The notes beneath the pieces are model-generated. The model had not been told where the DNA came from and made no database searches. It was given only the letters and a program-made list of their open reading frames with translations. The position numbers were made by a program, and so were the translations under genes. From assembly GCF_000313565.1 (NCBI RefSeq), contig NZ_HE578928.1, positions 1 to 64,000 of the forward strand: DNA of 64,000 bases, in the 5' to 3' direction. Of this stretch, positions 25,235-33,662 are shown piece by piece. The DNA comes from Dielma fastidiosa. GTDB taxonomy: Bacteria > Bacillota_I > Bacilli_A > Erysipelotrichales > Erysipelotrichaceae. The number at the start of each line of letters is the position of its first letter. Positions within the stretch are counted from its first letter, which is position 1.

Positions 25235-26038
25235 TTAGGAATTCATTTCCTTTAAACGGTCAGTGCATGCCTTCATACCTGCCAAAACCGCATCCCGGAA
25301 GCCTTTTTCTTCTAATTTAGCAACCGCTTCAATCGTTGTGCCGCCTGGTGAGCAGACCATGTCTTTTAACTGTTCCGGATGAATGCCGCTTTCAAGCACC
25401 ATCTTTGCCGAGCCTAAGACTGCCTGAGCAGCAAAGGTTAAGGCCATGGATCTTGACATACCGTCACGCACCGCGCCATCGCACAATGCGTTAATCAGCA
25501 TAAAAATATAAGCCGGTGATGATCCGCTGACCGCCGGTACTGCATCCATTAGATGTTCAGGGATTATTTCCGCTTTGCCAAAGCTTGTGAAGATTGCCAT
25601 CGTTTCTTCAATATCCTTTTGGGTACAGTTCTTATTCGGGGTAACCGCGCTCATTCCCTCGCCTACTGAAGCCGGGGTATTAGGCATCGTGCGGATGATC
25701 TTTGTTTCCGCGCTGCTCAGCTTCTCCATATTCGCCAGACTCTGACCGGCAGCCACAGAGATCAATACCTTATCCTCGCTAAGCACCTCCTTGATCTGCG
25801 CAAACACTTCATCAAACAGATAAGGCTTAACCGCCAAGATGATTAAATCTGCGTTTTCAACAACCTCGCGATTGCTGTTTACCGCGCAGACATGAAGCTT
25901 TGCCGCCAGTTCCTCCCGCTTAGCTGGGGTAGCCGTATGGATAAAAATGTGCTCTGGGGCCAGCAAGCCAGCCTTTAATATACCATTTAAAATAGCGCCG
26001 CCCATATTTCCGCAGCCAATAAAACCAATATTTCTCAT
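25235..26038 (-). CDS. proC: pyrroline-5-carboxylate reductase
   Basis: 267 aa, normal length. An N-terminal Rossmann motif (GFIGCGNMGGAI, residues 4-15), the central 'RTMPNTPASVGEGM' and the C-terminal dimerisation helix signature ('SGSSPAYIFMLINAL' and 'AAQAVLGSAKMVLESGIHPEQLKD'-type) identify ProC, which reduces pyrroline-5-carboxylate to proline with NAD(P)H. It interrupts the otherwise Bacillus-like order nusG-rplK. With its upstream terminator (26082-26105) it is likely a separate unit. The ATG at 26038 has AGGAGATG upstream. Confidence 0.95.
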   Translation of the reverse strand: MRNIGFIGCGNMGGAILNGILKAGLLAPEHIFIHTATPAKREELAAKLHVCAVNSNREVVENADLIILAVKPYLFDEVFAQIKEVLSEDKVLISVAAGQSLANMEKLSSAETKIIRTMPNTPASVGEGMSAVTPNKNCTQKDIEETMAIFTSFGKAEIIPEHLMDAVPAVSGSSPAYIFMLINALCDGAVRDGMSRSMALTFAAQAVLGSAKMVLESGIHPEQLKDMVCSPGGTTIEAVAKLEEKGFRDAVLAGMKACTDRLKEMNS

Positions 26039-26081
26039 ATGTTCATCTCCTGATTTCTGCTTCCATCATATCACACCCAAA

Positions 26082-26105
26082 GAAAAAAGAGGACTAAGTC
26101 CTCTT
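26082..26105 (-). terminator. rho-independent terminator overlapping the nusG stop
   Basis: AGAGGAC (26088-26094) pairs with GTCCTCT (26098-26104), loop of 3, followed by TTTTTTC on the minus strand. It separates the sigH-rpmG-secE-nusG unit from proC. Confidence 0.8.
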
Positions 26106-26652
26106 AAAATTCGATTTTTTCAAGATCGCCGTAACTGATTTCCGTTGGTGTTTCACGGCCAAACAGAATAGTCAGCACAGTAGCTACCTGAGTTTCATCA
26201 TTTAATGATTCAACACTACCCTCAACGCCCTGGAAAGCTCCTGTTAAGATCTTCACACGGTCGCCGACAGCAAAATCGATCTGTACTTTTGTCTCACGAA
26301 TTCCTAAACGACGGAGAATAGACTCCATTTCATCCTCAGCAACCGGGAAAGGCTTCGCACCACCCCCAGATGATCCGATAAATCCAGTTACACCTGGTGT
26401 ATTACGCACAACATACCAAGCTTCATCTGTCATTTCCATTTCAACGAATAAGTAACCAGGGAATAGATTATAAGTCTTTTCTACCTTTTTACCATTCTTG
26501 AATTCAATTTCTTTTTCTTCAGCTACAATGATCTGAAACAGATAATCCTGCAGATTCATTGTATCAATACGTCTTTGAAGATTTTCTTTTACTTTATTTT
26601 CATGTCCGGCATATGTATTAACTACATACCATTCGCGCTTAATATCTTCCAT
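26104..26652 (-). CDS. nusG: transcription termination/antitermination protein NusG
   Basis: The start is the ATG at 26652 (4 nt after AGGTG); an ATG six codons earlier lies within the secE end. The 182-aa protein has the NGN domain ('EWYVVNTYAGHENKVKENLQRR', then 'FPGYLFVEMEMTDEAWYVVRNTPGVTGFIG') and the C-terminal KOW domain ('GDRVKILTGAFQGVEGSV'). It binds RNA polymerase and modulates pausing, and in many bacteria couples to Rho or ribosomal S10. It directly follows secE, the standard order. Confidence 0.97.
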   Translation of the reverse strand: MEDIKREWYVVNTYAGHENKVKENLQRRIDTMNLQDYLFQIIVAEEKEIEFKNGKKVEKTYNLFPGYLFVEMEMTDEAWYVVRNTPGVTGFIGSSGGGAKPFPVAEDEMESILRRLGIRETKVQIDFAVGDRVKILTGAFQGVEGSVESLNDETQVATVLTILFGRETPTEISYGDLEKIEF

Positions 26653-26659
26653 GATACAC

Positions 26660-26836
26660 CTACATTCCAATAAATCTTATAAAAGACACTGCGATGAATT
26701 CACAAAGAACAAAGAACAATGCGAATGAAGCTGTGAACAACAGTACGATTCCTGACTTCTTCGCAAGCTCACCGAGCTTCGGCCAGCGCACGCGCTGCAA
26801 TTCCTGTATAATTCCTGAGATACTAAACCACTTCAT
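26660..26836 (-). CDS. secE: protein translocase subunit SecE
   Basis: The start is the ATG at 26836 (MKWFSISG), 7 nt after AGGAGG, giving 58 residues, the usual size in Bacillota. One C-terminal membrane helix follows the conserved 'LQRVRWPK' amphipathic segment. SecE holds the two halves of SecY together. It sits between rpmG and nusG, as in Bacillus. The end of secE overlaps nothing, and NusG begins 7 nt downstream. Confidence 0.95.
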   Translation of the reverse strand: MKWFSISGIIQELQRVRWPKLGELAKKSGIVLLFTASFALFFVLCEFIAVSFIRFIGM

Positions 26837-26847
26837 AAATTGCCCTC

Positions 26848-26997
26848 CTATTTTGTTTCCTTGTGAATCGTATGCTGTCCGCATTTAGGACAGTATTTCT
26901 TCAATTCGATTCGTTCCGTATGCGTTTTTTTATTTTTAGTCGTCGTATAATTACGAGAAAGACAAACAGTACATGTCAAGATAACCTTATCTTTCAT
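26848..26997 (-). CDS. rpmG: 50S ribosomal protein L33 (zinc-binding form)
   Basis: The start is the ATG at 26997 (5-6 nt after AGAGGTG), giving 49 residues. Four Cys in two CxxC pairs (C-T-V-C and C-P-K-C) mark the C+ zinc-binding version. The '[19 protein letters not shown]' stretch is typical of L33. It lies just upstream of secE, as in Bacillus (rpmGB). Confidence 0.95.
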   Translation of the reverse strand: MKDKVILTCTVCLSRNYTTTKNKKTHTERIELKKYCPKCGQHTIHKETK

Positions 26998-27037
26998 GTG
27001 TTTCACCTCTTTCGTATGCCTATTAACTTTATCACAA

Positions 27038-27661
27038 TCACTTTTGATAGTCAATTATTCCAGCTAAAATCTTTTTTATCTTATGCAGAATATAACCGAC
27101 ATGTTTAACCGTATGACCGCTTTTTTCAGCAATTTCACGATAAGTACAGCCAGCCTTGCGCAGCAGCCAGATCTGCCGTTCATCTTCACTGAGCTGCGCT
27201 TCTACTTCTTTTACCTTATTCTGTGCTTCTTTTAATTCAAAACTCCATTTAGGATCAAACTCAGCCTGATTATTTTGTACCAGGGAAATCAGGTAACAGC
27301 CCTCATCCTCGCTTAAATCTAAATCTAAGGAAGTACATGTCGCAAACATATAGTTAGCCTGCGAACGCGTCTTCCGCAAGTATGAACGCACACAGGTAGT
27401 AATGCATAAGGACGCGTAATAAGAAAAAGGCACTCCGGTTTCATCATGATACTGATTTACCGCTTCAATCAGCGACAGCATACATTTTGATTTAAGATCA
27501 TGAAATTCATCACTGCGCAGATGCTTACCGCCGCCGCTGGATACCGTTTTGCGTATAATTCTCTCAATCCGCTGTTCATAAAGCTTAATCAGCAGCTTCT
27601 GTGCTTCCTCATCCTGTTCACTCATCAAATACAAAAGCTCATAATCATTCATTGTTTCCAT
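27038..27661 (-). CDS. sigH: RNA polymerase sigma factor, SigH-like (207 aa)
   Basis: A sigma-70 family factor with region 2 (residues about 28-105, '[29 protein letters not shown]') and a region 4 helix-turn-helix (about 150-205, '[28 protein letters not shown]'). Position (rlmB-sigH-rpmG-secE) and length match the SigH (sigma-30) gene of Bacillus. In Erysipelotrichia and mollicutes this gene may have a role other than sporulation, for example in competence or stationary phase; no target promoter was found in the window. The ATG at 27661 follows AGGTGG by 8 nt. Confidence 0.88.
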   Translation of the reverse strand: METMNDYELLYLMSEQDEEAQKLLIKLYEQRIERIIRKTVSSGGGKHLRSDEFHDLKSKCMLSLIEAVNQYHDETGVPFSYYASLCITTCVRSYLRKTRSQANYMFATCTSLDLDLSEDEGCYLISLVQNNQAEFDPKWSFELKEAQNKVKEVEAQLSEDERQIWLLRKAGCTYREIAEKSGHTVKHVGYILHKIKKILAGIIDYQK

Positions 27662-27686
27662 TCCCTGCCCACCTCTTTTTTAATTA

Positions 27687-28412
27687 CTAAAGCGGATGGC
27701 GATGACTGTAAATCTCATAAAGCAGGATTGAGCAGGCAACTGACGCATTCAGCGATGTAACACTGCCTGCCATCGGCAAAGCGATGCAGTAATCACAATT
27801 TTTCCGCACCAGATTGGAGATGCCAAAGCCCTCTGAGCCAATGACTAACAGCAGCGGCACATCATACTGCCCTTCGCGATAATCTTTAGCGTCATGCGCA
27901 TCAGCGCCAACTGCCCAAAACCCCTTCTCTTTTAAATCCTTGATTGTCTGAACCAGATTCGTTACTACAGCAACCTTCACCGTATCGATAGCACCAGTAG
28001 ATACCTTAGCAACCGTCGGCGTAAGCTGTACACTGCGATGCTTGCCGATAATCACGCCGTCAGCGCCGACACAGTCACACGTTCTAAGAATGGCTCCCAG
28101 ATTGTGCGGATCTTCCAGACCGTCCAGCATGACTAATAACGGGGTTTTGCCTGCTGGTACAGCCTTTAAAATCTCATCGACTGAATAAGTTTTATATTCA
28201 TCAATGCTTGCCGCGATTCCCTGATGATGATCAGTTTTAAGCAATGCTTCAAGCTTCTTCTTATTCAGCACGCGCACCGGAATCTTTTTCTGTTTCAGTA
28301 AGTCTTCAAAAGAACGATCCTTCATCCCTTCCTGAATCAATACCTCATAAATCTTTTTATCGTCATTCAGCAGCTGCTTCACGACATTCTTCCCGTATAC
28401 ATATTGTGCCAT
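27687..28412 (-). CDS. rlmB: 23S rRNA (guanosine-2'-O-)-methyltransferase RlmB
   Basis: 241 aa SpoU/TrmH-family methyltransferase. The N-terminal substrate-binding domain (residues 1-75, 'MAQYVYGKNVVKQLL') is followed by the SPOUT knot domain with its three motifs: 'DPHNLGAILRTC', 'LLLVIGSEGFGISNLVR' and 'LPMAGSVTSLNASVACSI'. RlmB methylates G2251 (E. coli numbering) in the peptidyl-transferase loop. It starts 1 nt after mrnC stops, so translation is coupled, and precedes sigH, the Bacillus order (yacO). Confidence 0.95.
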   Translation of the reverse strand: MAQYVYGKNVVKQLLNDDKKIYEVLIQEGMKDRSFEDLLKQKKIPVRVLNKKKLEALLKTDHHQGIAASIDEYKTYSVDEILKAVPAGKTPLLVMLDGLEDPHNLGAILRTCDCVGADGVIIGKHRSVQLTPTVAKVSTGAIDTVKVAVVTNLVQTIKDLKEKGFWAVGADAHDAKDYREGQYDVPLLLVIGSEGFGISNLVRKNCDYCIALPMAGSVTSLNASVACSILLYEIYSHRHPL

Positions 28413-28413
28413 A

Positions 28414-28797
28414 TTATTGCGCTCCTAACATAACAATTTCGTTCCAAAGCTGTTCCATTCTCAACAATTCACCGCTTAGCTGATAATAACCCCAGATAGC
28501 CTCAAGCCCGGTAGCCAGCCGATACGTAGCAACATCGGCATTTTTGGCAATGGAAGCGGTCTGCGCGTTGCGGCCCCGGCGGATGATTGCCAATTCTTCT
28601 TCGGTAAAGAAGCCTTTATCAATCAGCGTCATCAGATAATAAGCCTGTGCCTTGGCACTGACCCATTTCGCTGTCATACGCTGCAGTTCATTAGGTTTCT
28701 GCAGACCTCTTGATACAAGCAGCTCACGCACCTTCAGCGTCATTACCGCATCGCCGATAAATGCCAGGGTCGTACCATTGTAAGGAACGATTTCCAT
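28414..28797 (-). CDS. mrnC: Mini-ribonuclease 3
   Basis: 127 aa RNase III-type catalytic domain without the double-stranded-RNA-binding part, which is the definition of MrnC. The motif 'LAFIGDAVMTLKVRELL' holds the catalytic Asp; 'GRNA' and the C-terminal 'YRLATGLEAIWGYY' are typical. MrnC trims both ends of 23S rRNA precursor. The start ATG at 28797 overlaps the cysS stop by one base, so it is translationally coupled to cysS. Same neighbours as in Bacillus (cysS-mrnC-rlmB). Confidence 0.95.
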   Translation of the reverse strand: MEIVPYNGTTLAFIGDAVMTLKVRELLVSRGLQKPNELQRMTAKWVSAKAQAYYLMTLIDKGFFTEEELAIIRRGRNAQTASIAKNADVATYRLATGLEAIWGYYQLSGELLRMEQLWNEIVMLGAQ

Positions 28798-30131
28798 TAC
28801 AGCAGACCTCTTTCCATTAAGACAGCACGGTATTGATCAGCAGCTTCGAAATTCTTTTCCGCCTTAGCTTGGTTCCAGTTTGCGAAAACATTCTTATCAT
28901 CATCACTTAAAACAATGCGGTCAAGCTTAATACCTAACACATAAAGCATCTTTTCAATCGTAATCACCAAAGCAGCTACACGGCCATAATCAATCTCTCG
29001 TGTACGCACCGCCGCATTCAGCTGCTTATTTGTATCAAACAAAGCTTTAAAGGCATTAGGCGTATTCAAATCATCACTCATCGCGTCAAGAAATGCCTGC
29101 CAGAGTGTTTCATCTGGATTACCTGCCAGCTCAATACCCGCAAGCCCTAACTTAACATAAGCCTGTTTCAGTGATGTCTTAATTTTCTCTAATTCTGTCT
29201 GCGCTGTTTCAACCGCCTGATCATTAAGATTTAACGGTGCACGGTAATGCGCTGACAGCATCAGCCATCTTACGACATTGCCGCCCAGCTTTTCCACAAT
29301 ATCTTTTACCCAAATCACATTACCCAAGGATTTAGACATTTTTTCACCATCGATGTTGACCATGCCATTATGCAGCCAGTAATTCGCGATATGCGTACCA
29401 TAAGCCGCTTCAGACTGAGCAATCTCATTTTCATGATGCGGGAATTTGAGATCCATGCCGCCGCCGTGTATATCGATTTGATGCTGATGGAATTCATTGT
29501 TAATCATAACCACACATTCACTGTGCCAGCCCGGACGTCCCTTAGACCAAGGTGAATCCCATTTAATTCCCTCCTCTGTCTTTTTCCACAAGGTAAAATC
29601 AAGCGGGTTTTCCTTTAACGCATTTTCATCGATACGCGCGCCTACCATCAAATCCTCGATCTGCTGATTGCTGAGCTGGCCATAATCATCAATTTTATTA
29701 ACTCTGAAATAAACATCGCCATCAATCTCATACGCAAAGCCTTTATCTACCAGCAGTTTTATGAAATCAATGATTTCATCCATTGTCTCCGTAACCTTTG
29801 GTGTCACATCCGGCAGATCCGCATTCAAAGACTGACGATCCGCGTTATAAGCATTGATGAAATGCTCAGTGATCGTTTTCTCATCAACATTCATTTCAAT
29901 TGCCTTTTTAATGATTTTATCATCAACATCGGTGAAATTAGAAACAAATTTAACCTTGTAACCCAATGCTTCAAAAGTCTTTTTTAATGTATCAAATACA
30001 ATGATTGGCCGGGCATTGCCAATATGCGGATAGTTATAAACTGTTGGTCCGCAGACATACATGCTCACTTCATTTTCATTCATCGGTTTAAATGCTTCTA
30101 CTTTATTATGCAGACTATTAAATAATTTCAT
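28797..30131 (-). CDS. cysS: cysteine--tRNA ligase
   Basis: The start is the ATG at 30131 (MKLFNSL) after AAAGGAGAGAG; upstream in-frame codons lie in the T-box leader. The 444-aa product has the class I HIGH-type motif (YNYPHIGNARP) and KMSKS (GEKMSKSLGN), with the zinc-binding Cys/His residues of CysRS (C in 'MYVCGPTVYN', 'GWHSECVVM', His in 'HGGGMDLKFPHHENE'). It charges tRNA-Cys. Expression is controlled by the T-box at 30140-30372. It heads the cysS-mrnC-rlmB unit. Confidence 0.97.
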   Translation of the reverse strand: MKLFNSLHNKVEAFKPMNENEVSMYVCGPTVYNYPHIGNARPIIVFDTLKKTFEALGYKVKFVSNFTDVDDKIIKKAIEMNVDEKTITEHFINAYNADRQSLNADLPDVTPKVTETMDEIIDFIKLLVDKGFAYEIDGDVYFRVNKIDDYGQLSNQQIEDLMVGARIDENALKENPLDFTLWKKTEEGIKWDSPWSKGRPGWHSECVVMINNEFHQHQIDIHGGGMDLKFPHHENEIAQSEAAYGTHIANYWLHNGMVNIDGEKMSKSLGNVIWVKDIVEKLGGNVVRWLMLSAHYRAPLNLNDQAVETAQTELEKIKTSLKQAYVKLGLAGIELAGNPDETLWQAFLDAMSDDLNTPNAFKALFDTNKQLNAAVRTREIDYGRVAALVITIEKMLYVLGIKLDRIVLSDDDKNVFANWNQAKAEKNFEAADQYRAVLMERGLL

Positions 30132-30139
30132 GTTTCTCT

Positions 30140-30372
30140 CTCCTTTAACAAATAAAAAAGCGCCCCTGTATAGAGACGCTTCAACACGCGGTTCCACTCT
30201 AATTGAAATAAATTCCACTCTGACCGTTAACGCCGGCAACGTTTCCTTCTACATATCGAAAGAACCCTAAGAGGTGCATTCAGCAAGTCGCTCATTCAGC
30301 GTTTCCACCCTTCCGCTGTCTCTGTAAATCAGCTCTACTGCTTACTATTCCCCTATTACTGGTTTGTTTAAT
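30140..30372 (-). promoter_or_regulatory. T-box riboswitch (Cys specifier)
   Basis: The leader of cysS shows the T-box sequence (AGAGTGGAACCGCG, near 30180-30195), a terminator hairpin just downstream (GCGTCTCTATACAGGGGCGC, then TTTTTT, near 30147-30175), and a stem I region with a specifier TGC (complement of 30276-30278) in 'GAATGCACC', i.e. cysteine followed by a purine. Uncharged tRNA-Cys should stabilise the antiterminator and turn on cysS-mrnC-rlmB. Confidence 0.9.
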
Positions 30373-30374
30373 AT

Positions 30375-30403
30375 AGTATAACAACTATCATCAGAATTTT
30401 CAA
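30375..30403 (-). promoter_or_regulatory. promoter of the cysS T-box transcript
   Basis: -35 TTGAAA (30403-30398) and -10 TATACT (30380-30375) with a 17-nt spacer on the minus strand. The -35 overlaps the 3' end of the small gene upstream. Confidence 0.7.
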
Positions 30404-30627
30404 ATCATTTCTCTTGATAAGAAGTAATACTCAACATTCAGTTTTTCAATAGCCGTAACAATATCAACCAGCTCTACATGATTCTTGTACGTAATTGAGC
30501 ATTTCTTGCGCTGCAGATCCGTATCGATTGCCACAACGCCATCAATTTCCTTCAAGCTCTGACATAACTCATCAGAATTTTTCTGATTATTCAGCAGCGG
30601 TATATAGTATTTAATAACTTTTGTCAT
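30400..30627 (-). CDS. small ferredoxin-fold protein, HMA-like but lacking CxxC (75 aa)
   Basis: The start is the ATG at 30627 (MTKVIKYYI) after GGAGG. Its layout is beta-alpha-beta-beta-alpha-beta, as in copper chaperones of the HMA type ('VIKYYIPLL...ELCQSLKEIDGVVAIDTDLQRKKCSITYKNHVELVDIVTAIEKL'), but the metal-binding CxxC loop is missing, so metal handling is unproven. A CTACCC/GGGTAG inverted repeat (30677-30696) and a second perfect repeat (ATGGACA/TGTCCAT, 30646-30664) lie upstream; such GC-rich repeats are typical of CsoR/FrmR operators. No membrane segment. It stands alone between gap and cysS. Confidence 0.55.
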   Translation of the reverse strand: MTKVIKYYIPLLNNQKNSDELCQSLKEIDGVVAIDTDLQRKKCSITYKNHVELVDIVTAIEKLNVEYYFLSREMI

Positions 30628-30645
30628 AAATTTTCCTCCAAACCT

Positions 30646-30696
30646 TATATGGACAAAACATGTCCATAGTAGTCTACCCAACTTTTAGGGTAGGTG
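30646..30696. promoter_or_regulatory. two inverted repeats upstream of the HMA-like gene
   Basis: ATGGACA/TGTCCAT (30646-30664) and CTACCC/GGGTAG (30677-30696), next to each other. The second has the look of a CsoR-type operator; the first may be the main control site or a leader hairpin. 'GGGTAGGTGxTTC' recurs near 30879. Stretch 30697-30940 holds no gene; it contains this repeat and AT-rich DNA only. Confidence 0.4.
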
Positions 30697-30940
30697 TTCA
30701 TTTTATTATATGAATTTAAAAAAATAAAGGAAAATTTTAACATTTTTAGTAATTAATTAATGTTTTTAGAGCAATTTACATAAAAAAGCCCTTACTTAGC
30801 CATTATTTTGTGAAGTTCACCCGATGTTTTGACTAAATATTACGGGTGCTGAACAGTTAACATAATTAAATAAAAGCGGGTAGGTGCTTCCTTGTATGTA
30901 TTTTATTTGTGATTGAATTAATAAAGCAAAAATTTTACAT

Positions 30941-30970
30941 AAAAAAGGATGACCGTTTCCAGTCACCCTT
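30941..30970 (-). terminator. rho-independent terminator after gap
   Basis: On the minus strand, AGGGTGAC pairs with GGTCATCCT around a short loop, followed by TTTTTT. It lies 15 bp after the gap stop. Confidence 0.8.
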
Positions 30971-30984
30971 GAATATTCAGTGAA

Positions 30985-31998
30985 TTAAGCTAATTCAGAG
31001 AAGTATTTGATAGTTCTAACCATTTGGCTAGTGTATGAATTTTCATTATCGTACCAAGAAACAACCTGAACCTGAGTAGTTCCGTTTTCCATCTTGTGTA
31101 CCATTGTTTGAGTTGCATCGAATAATGAACCGTATTTGATACCGATAACATCAGAAGAAACGATTTCGTCTTCATTGTAACCGAATGATTCATTAGCAGC
31201 AGCCTTCATAGCAGCATTTACTTGATCAACAGTTACTTCACCGTCAACAACAGCTACTAAGATAGTAGTTGAACCTGTAGGAACAGGAACACGCTGTGCA
31301 GAACCGATCAGTTTACCGTTCAATTCAGGAATTACTAAACCGATAGCTTTAGCAGCACCTGTTGAGTTAGGAACGATGTTAACTGCAGCAGCACGAGAAC
31401 GTCTTAAATCACCTTTTCTTTGAGGTCCGTCTAATGTCATTTGGTCACCAGTGTATGCGTGAACAGTAGTCATGATACCACTCTGAATAGGTGCTAAGTC
31501 ATTTAATGCTTTAGCCATAGGAGCTAAGCAGTTAGTAGTACAAGAAGCTGCAGAAATTACTGTATCTTCTGGTTTTAAGATGTTGTGGTTTACATTGTAA
31601 ACAACTGTAGGCAGATCGTTTCCTGCTGGAGCAGAGATAACAACTTTACGAGCACCTGCAGCGATATGAGCAGAAGCTTTTTCTTTTGAAGTATAGAAAC
31701 CAGTACATTCAAGTACAACGTCTACACCTAGTTTACCCCAAGGTAAGTTCTTAGCATCAGCTTCCTTGTAGATTTCGATAGTTTTTCCGTCAACTGTGAT
31801 TGATGATTCACCAGCTGTAACTTTGTCAGCTAAACCATATGTGCCTTGTGCTGAATCATATTTTAATAAGTGAGCAAGCATCTTAGGGCTAGTCAAATCG
31901 TTGATAGCTACAACTTCGTAACCTTCAGCACCGAACATTTGTCTGAATGCTAAACGACCGATACGTCCAAATCCATTAATAGCAACTTTTACTGTCAT
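30985..31998 (-). CDS. gap: glyceraldehyde-3-phosphate dehydrogenase
   Basis: 337 aa, complete. The NAD-binding start ([16 protein letters not shown]), the catalytic Cys153 in '[12 protein letters not shown]' and the phosphate-binding '[10 protein letters not shown]' stretch are as in GapA-type glycolytic enzymes. It converts glyceraldehyde-3-phosphate to 1,3-bisphosphoglycerate with NAD. It is a single gene with a near-consensus promoter and its own terminator, fitting high expression; codon use (GTT, GCA, AAC rich) also looks like that of a highly expressed gene. It is transcribed away from clpP. Confidence 0.98.
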   Translation of the reverse strand: MTVKVAINGFGRIGRLAFRQMFGAEGYEVVAINDLTSPKMLAHLLKYDSAQGTYGLADKVTAGESSITVDGKTIEIYKEADAKNLPWGKLGVDVVLECTGFYTSKEKASAHIAAGARKVVISAPAGNDLPTVVYNVNHNILKPEDTVISAASCTTNCLAPMAKALNDLAPIQSGIMTTVHAYTGDQMTLDGPQRKGDLRRSRAAAVNIVPNSTGAAKAIGLVIPELNGKLIGSAQRVPVPTGSTTILVAVVDGEVTVDQVNAAMKAAANESFGYNEDEIVSSDVIGIKYGSLFDATQTMVHKMENGTTQVQVVSWYDNENSYTSQMVRTIKYFSELA

Positions 31999-32027
31999 TT
32001 TAAAAGTCCTCCTTTTATAACAATATT

Positions 32028-32055
32028 ATTATACGATATTTTATAGAAATGTCAA
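32028..32055 (-). promoter_or_regulatory. promoter of gap
   Basis: Perfect -35 TTGACA (32055-32050) and -10 TATAAT (32033-32028), 16-nt spacer, on the minus strand. Confidence 0.85.
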
Positions 32056-32133
32056 TTGTGAACTCTTTCACTTTAGCCTTTTTGTATTAAACATGCACCT
32101 ATGTGCATACTCTATAAAGATTGGAGGGATTTA

Positions 32134-32703
32134 ATGAGTTTTATACCCACAGTTATTGAGCGTTCAGCGAATGTTGAACGGGTCTATGACTTATACTCCT
32201 GTTTATTAAAGGAACGCATTATTTTATGTGTCGGTGAAGTAAATGATGAGATGGCAGCCTCAATCACTGCCCAGCTTTTATATCTGTCATCACTGAATAA
32301 TGATGATATTTTAATGTATATCAATTCACCCGGCGGCAGCATTTCCAGCGGCTTGGCAATCTATGATGTCATGAACCACATCAGCTGCGATGTGTCGACG
32401 ATCGGCATGGGCTGCTGCGCGAGCATGGCTTCAATCTTACTGGCTGCCGGCACAAAAGGCAAACGGCTGATCCTGAGCAACTGCGAAGTAATGATCCACC
32501 AGCCTATTGGCAACTCACAGGGACAAGCCAGTGATATGGAGATTGCGACCCGTCATATCCTAAAGGTACAGCGTAATATCTATAATATCTTAGCCCAGCG
32601 CTGCGGCAAGCCCTATGACATGATTAAACATGACTGCGACCGTGATTGTTACTTAAGCGCCGAAGATGCTTTAGCCTATGGTATTGTGGATAAAATCGTA
32701 TAG
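32134..32703 (+). CDS. clpP: ATP-dependent Clp protease proteolytic subunit
   Basis: The start is the ATG at 32134 (5-6 nt after TTGGAGGG); the earlier ATG at 32101 has no site. The 189-aa protein has the ClpP fold with catalytic Ser97 (in 'CCASMAS'), His122 ('MIHQP') and Asp171 ('CDRDCYLSAEDAL'). The N-terminus 'MSFIPTVIER' is typical. ClpP forms a tetradecamer that degrades proteins unfolded by ClpX/ClpC. The two Cys before the catalytic Ser are unusual against the common G-x-A/C-A-S pattern, but the fold is intact. It is single-gene and plus-strand, divergent from gap; no CtsR-type operator was seen upstream. Confidence 0.96.
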   Translation: MSFIPTVIERSANVERVYDLYSCLLKERIILCVGEVNDEMAASITAQLLYLSSLNNDDILMYINSPGGSISSGLAIYDVMNHISCDVSTIGMGCCASMASILLAAGTKGKRLILSNCEVMIHQPIGNSQGQASDMEIATRHILKVQRNIYNILAQRCGKPYDMIKHDCDRDCYLSAEDALAYGIVDKIV

Positions 32704-32713
32704 TAATATAGAA

Positions 32714-32750
32714 AGAAAAAGGACATCTGTGCGACCAGATGCCTTTTTCT
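32714..32750. terminator. bidirectional terminator between clpP and the PTS operon
   Basis: AGAAAAAGG...ATCTG pairs with CAGAT...CCTTTTTCT around GTGCGAC. A/T tracts on both sides allow use by clpP (plus) and the IIB-IIC-IID transcript (minus). Confidence 0.75.
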
Positions 32751-32795
32751 TATGTTTAGATAGAAATTAATAATTTATGAGAGTTTTATTTACTC

Positions 32796-33662
32796 TTATG
32801 CGTGCCAAGGAACTGAAATCAACGCTGTGTAATCGCCAGACCAGATACCAACAGCACATCCAACGATACCGATAACCAGTAACAGAAGGATACATTGGAT
32901 AGGTTTCCAGCCTTTTTTAGATAACAGATACCAGCACATGCAAGTTAATGCAAATGGCAGCATGCAAGGCAGAATTGTATCTAATTTTTCTTGCAGACTA
33001 ATTACAGATTCACCATTAGGGATATCGATACCGAATTGAGTACCGCCGCCGAAGTTAGCAATTAAAGCACCAACAACGAATACACCAAGAATAGAAGCTG
33101 AACGAGTCAGTTCTTTAGCATTCTTAGTCATGATACCAATAGCACTAGTACCTAAATCATATGCCCAATACATCAACCAGAAACGGATAGCCATTTCTAC
33201 GCCGAATGCGATAATGAAGAATAAGATTGGTCCAAAGATATTGCCATCCATAGCCATAGGAGCTGTGATACCGGCAACGATAGGAATTAATGTAAACCAG
33301 AATAATGAGTCACCAATACCGCCTAAAGGTCCCATTGCAGCAACACGTACTGAACGGATTGTAGCGATATCAGCTTTTTGTTGTTCTAATGAAAGAACGA
33401 TACCCATAACAAATGTTACGAAGAATGGGTGAGTATTGAAGAATTCCATATTATGAGTCATTGAAGCTGCTAAATCTTCTTTGTTTGTATGGATCTTCTG
33501 AAGACCTGGTAACATTGACCATAACCATCCGCAAGCCTGCATTCTTTCATAGTTGAATGAAGCCTGTAATTGGCAAGACAACCAAACCATTTTATTTAAA
33601 GTTGCTTTGTCCAGCTTAGCAGCCGGAGTCAAATCCTTATATTGAGTTGCATTAGATGCCAT
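32796..33662 (-). CDS. PTS system, mannose/fructose/N-acetylgalactosamine family, IID component
   Basis: The start is the ATG at 33662, 8 nt after GGAGG, and lies inside the end of the IIC gene (11-nt overlap). 288 aa with the IID family pattern (N-terminal 'LNKMVWLSCQLQASFNYERMQACGWLWSMLP', then several membrane helices and 'AAMGPLGGIGDSLFWFTLIPI'). Together with IIC it forms the membrane translocation unit that takes up and phosphorylates a sugar. It is the last gene of the unit IIB-IIC-IID. The substrate cannot be read from sequence; galactosamine/hexosamine types are favoured by the nearby AgaS-like gene. Confidence 0.93.
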   Translation of the reverse strand: MASNATQYKDLTPAAKLDKATLNKMVWLSCQLQASFNYERMQACGWLWSMLPGLQKIHTNKEDLAASMTHNMEFFNTHPFFVTFVMGIVLSLEQQKADIATIRSVRVAAMGPLGGIGDSLFWFTLIPIVAGITAPMAMDGNIFGPILFFIIAFGVEMAIRFWLMYWAYDLGTSAIGIMTKNAKELTRSASILGVFVVGALIANFGGGTQFGIDIPNGESVISLQEKLDTILPCMLPFALTCMCWYLLSKKGWKPIQCILLLLVIGIVGCAVGIWSGDYTALISVPWHA

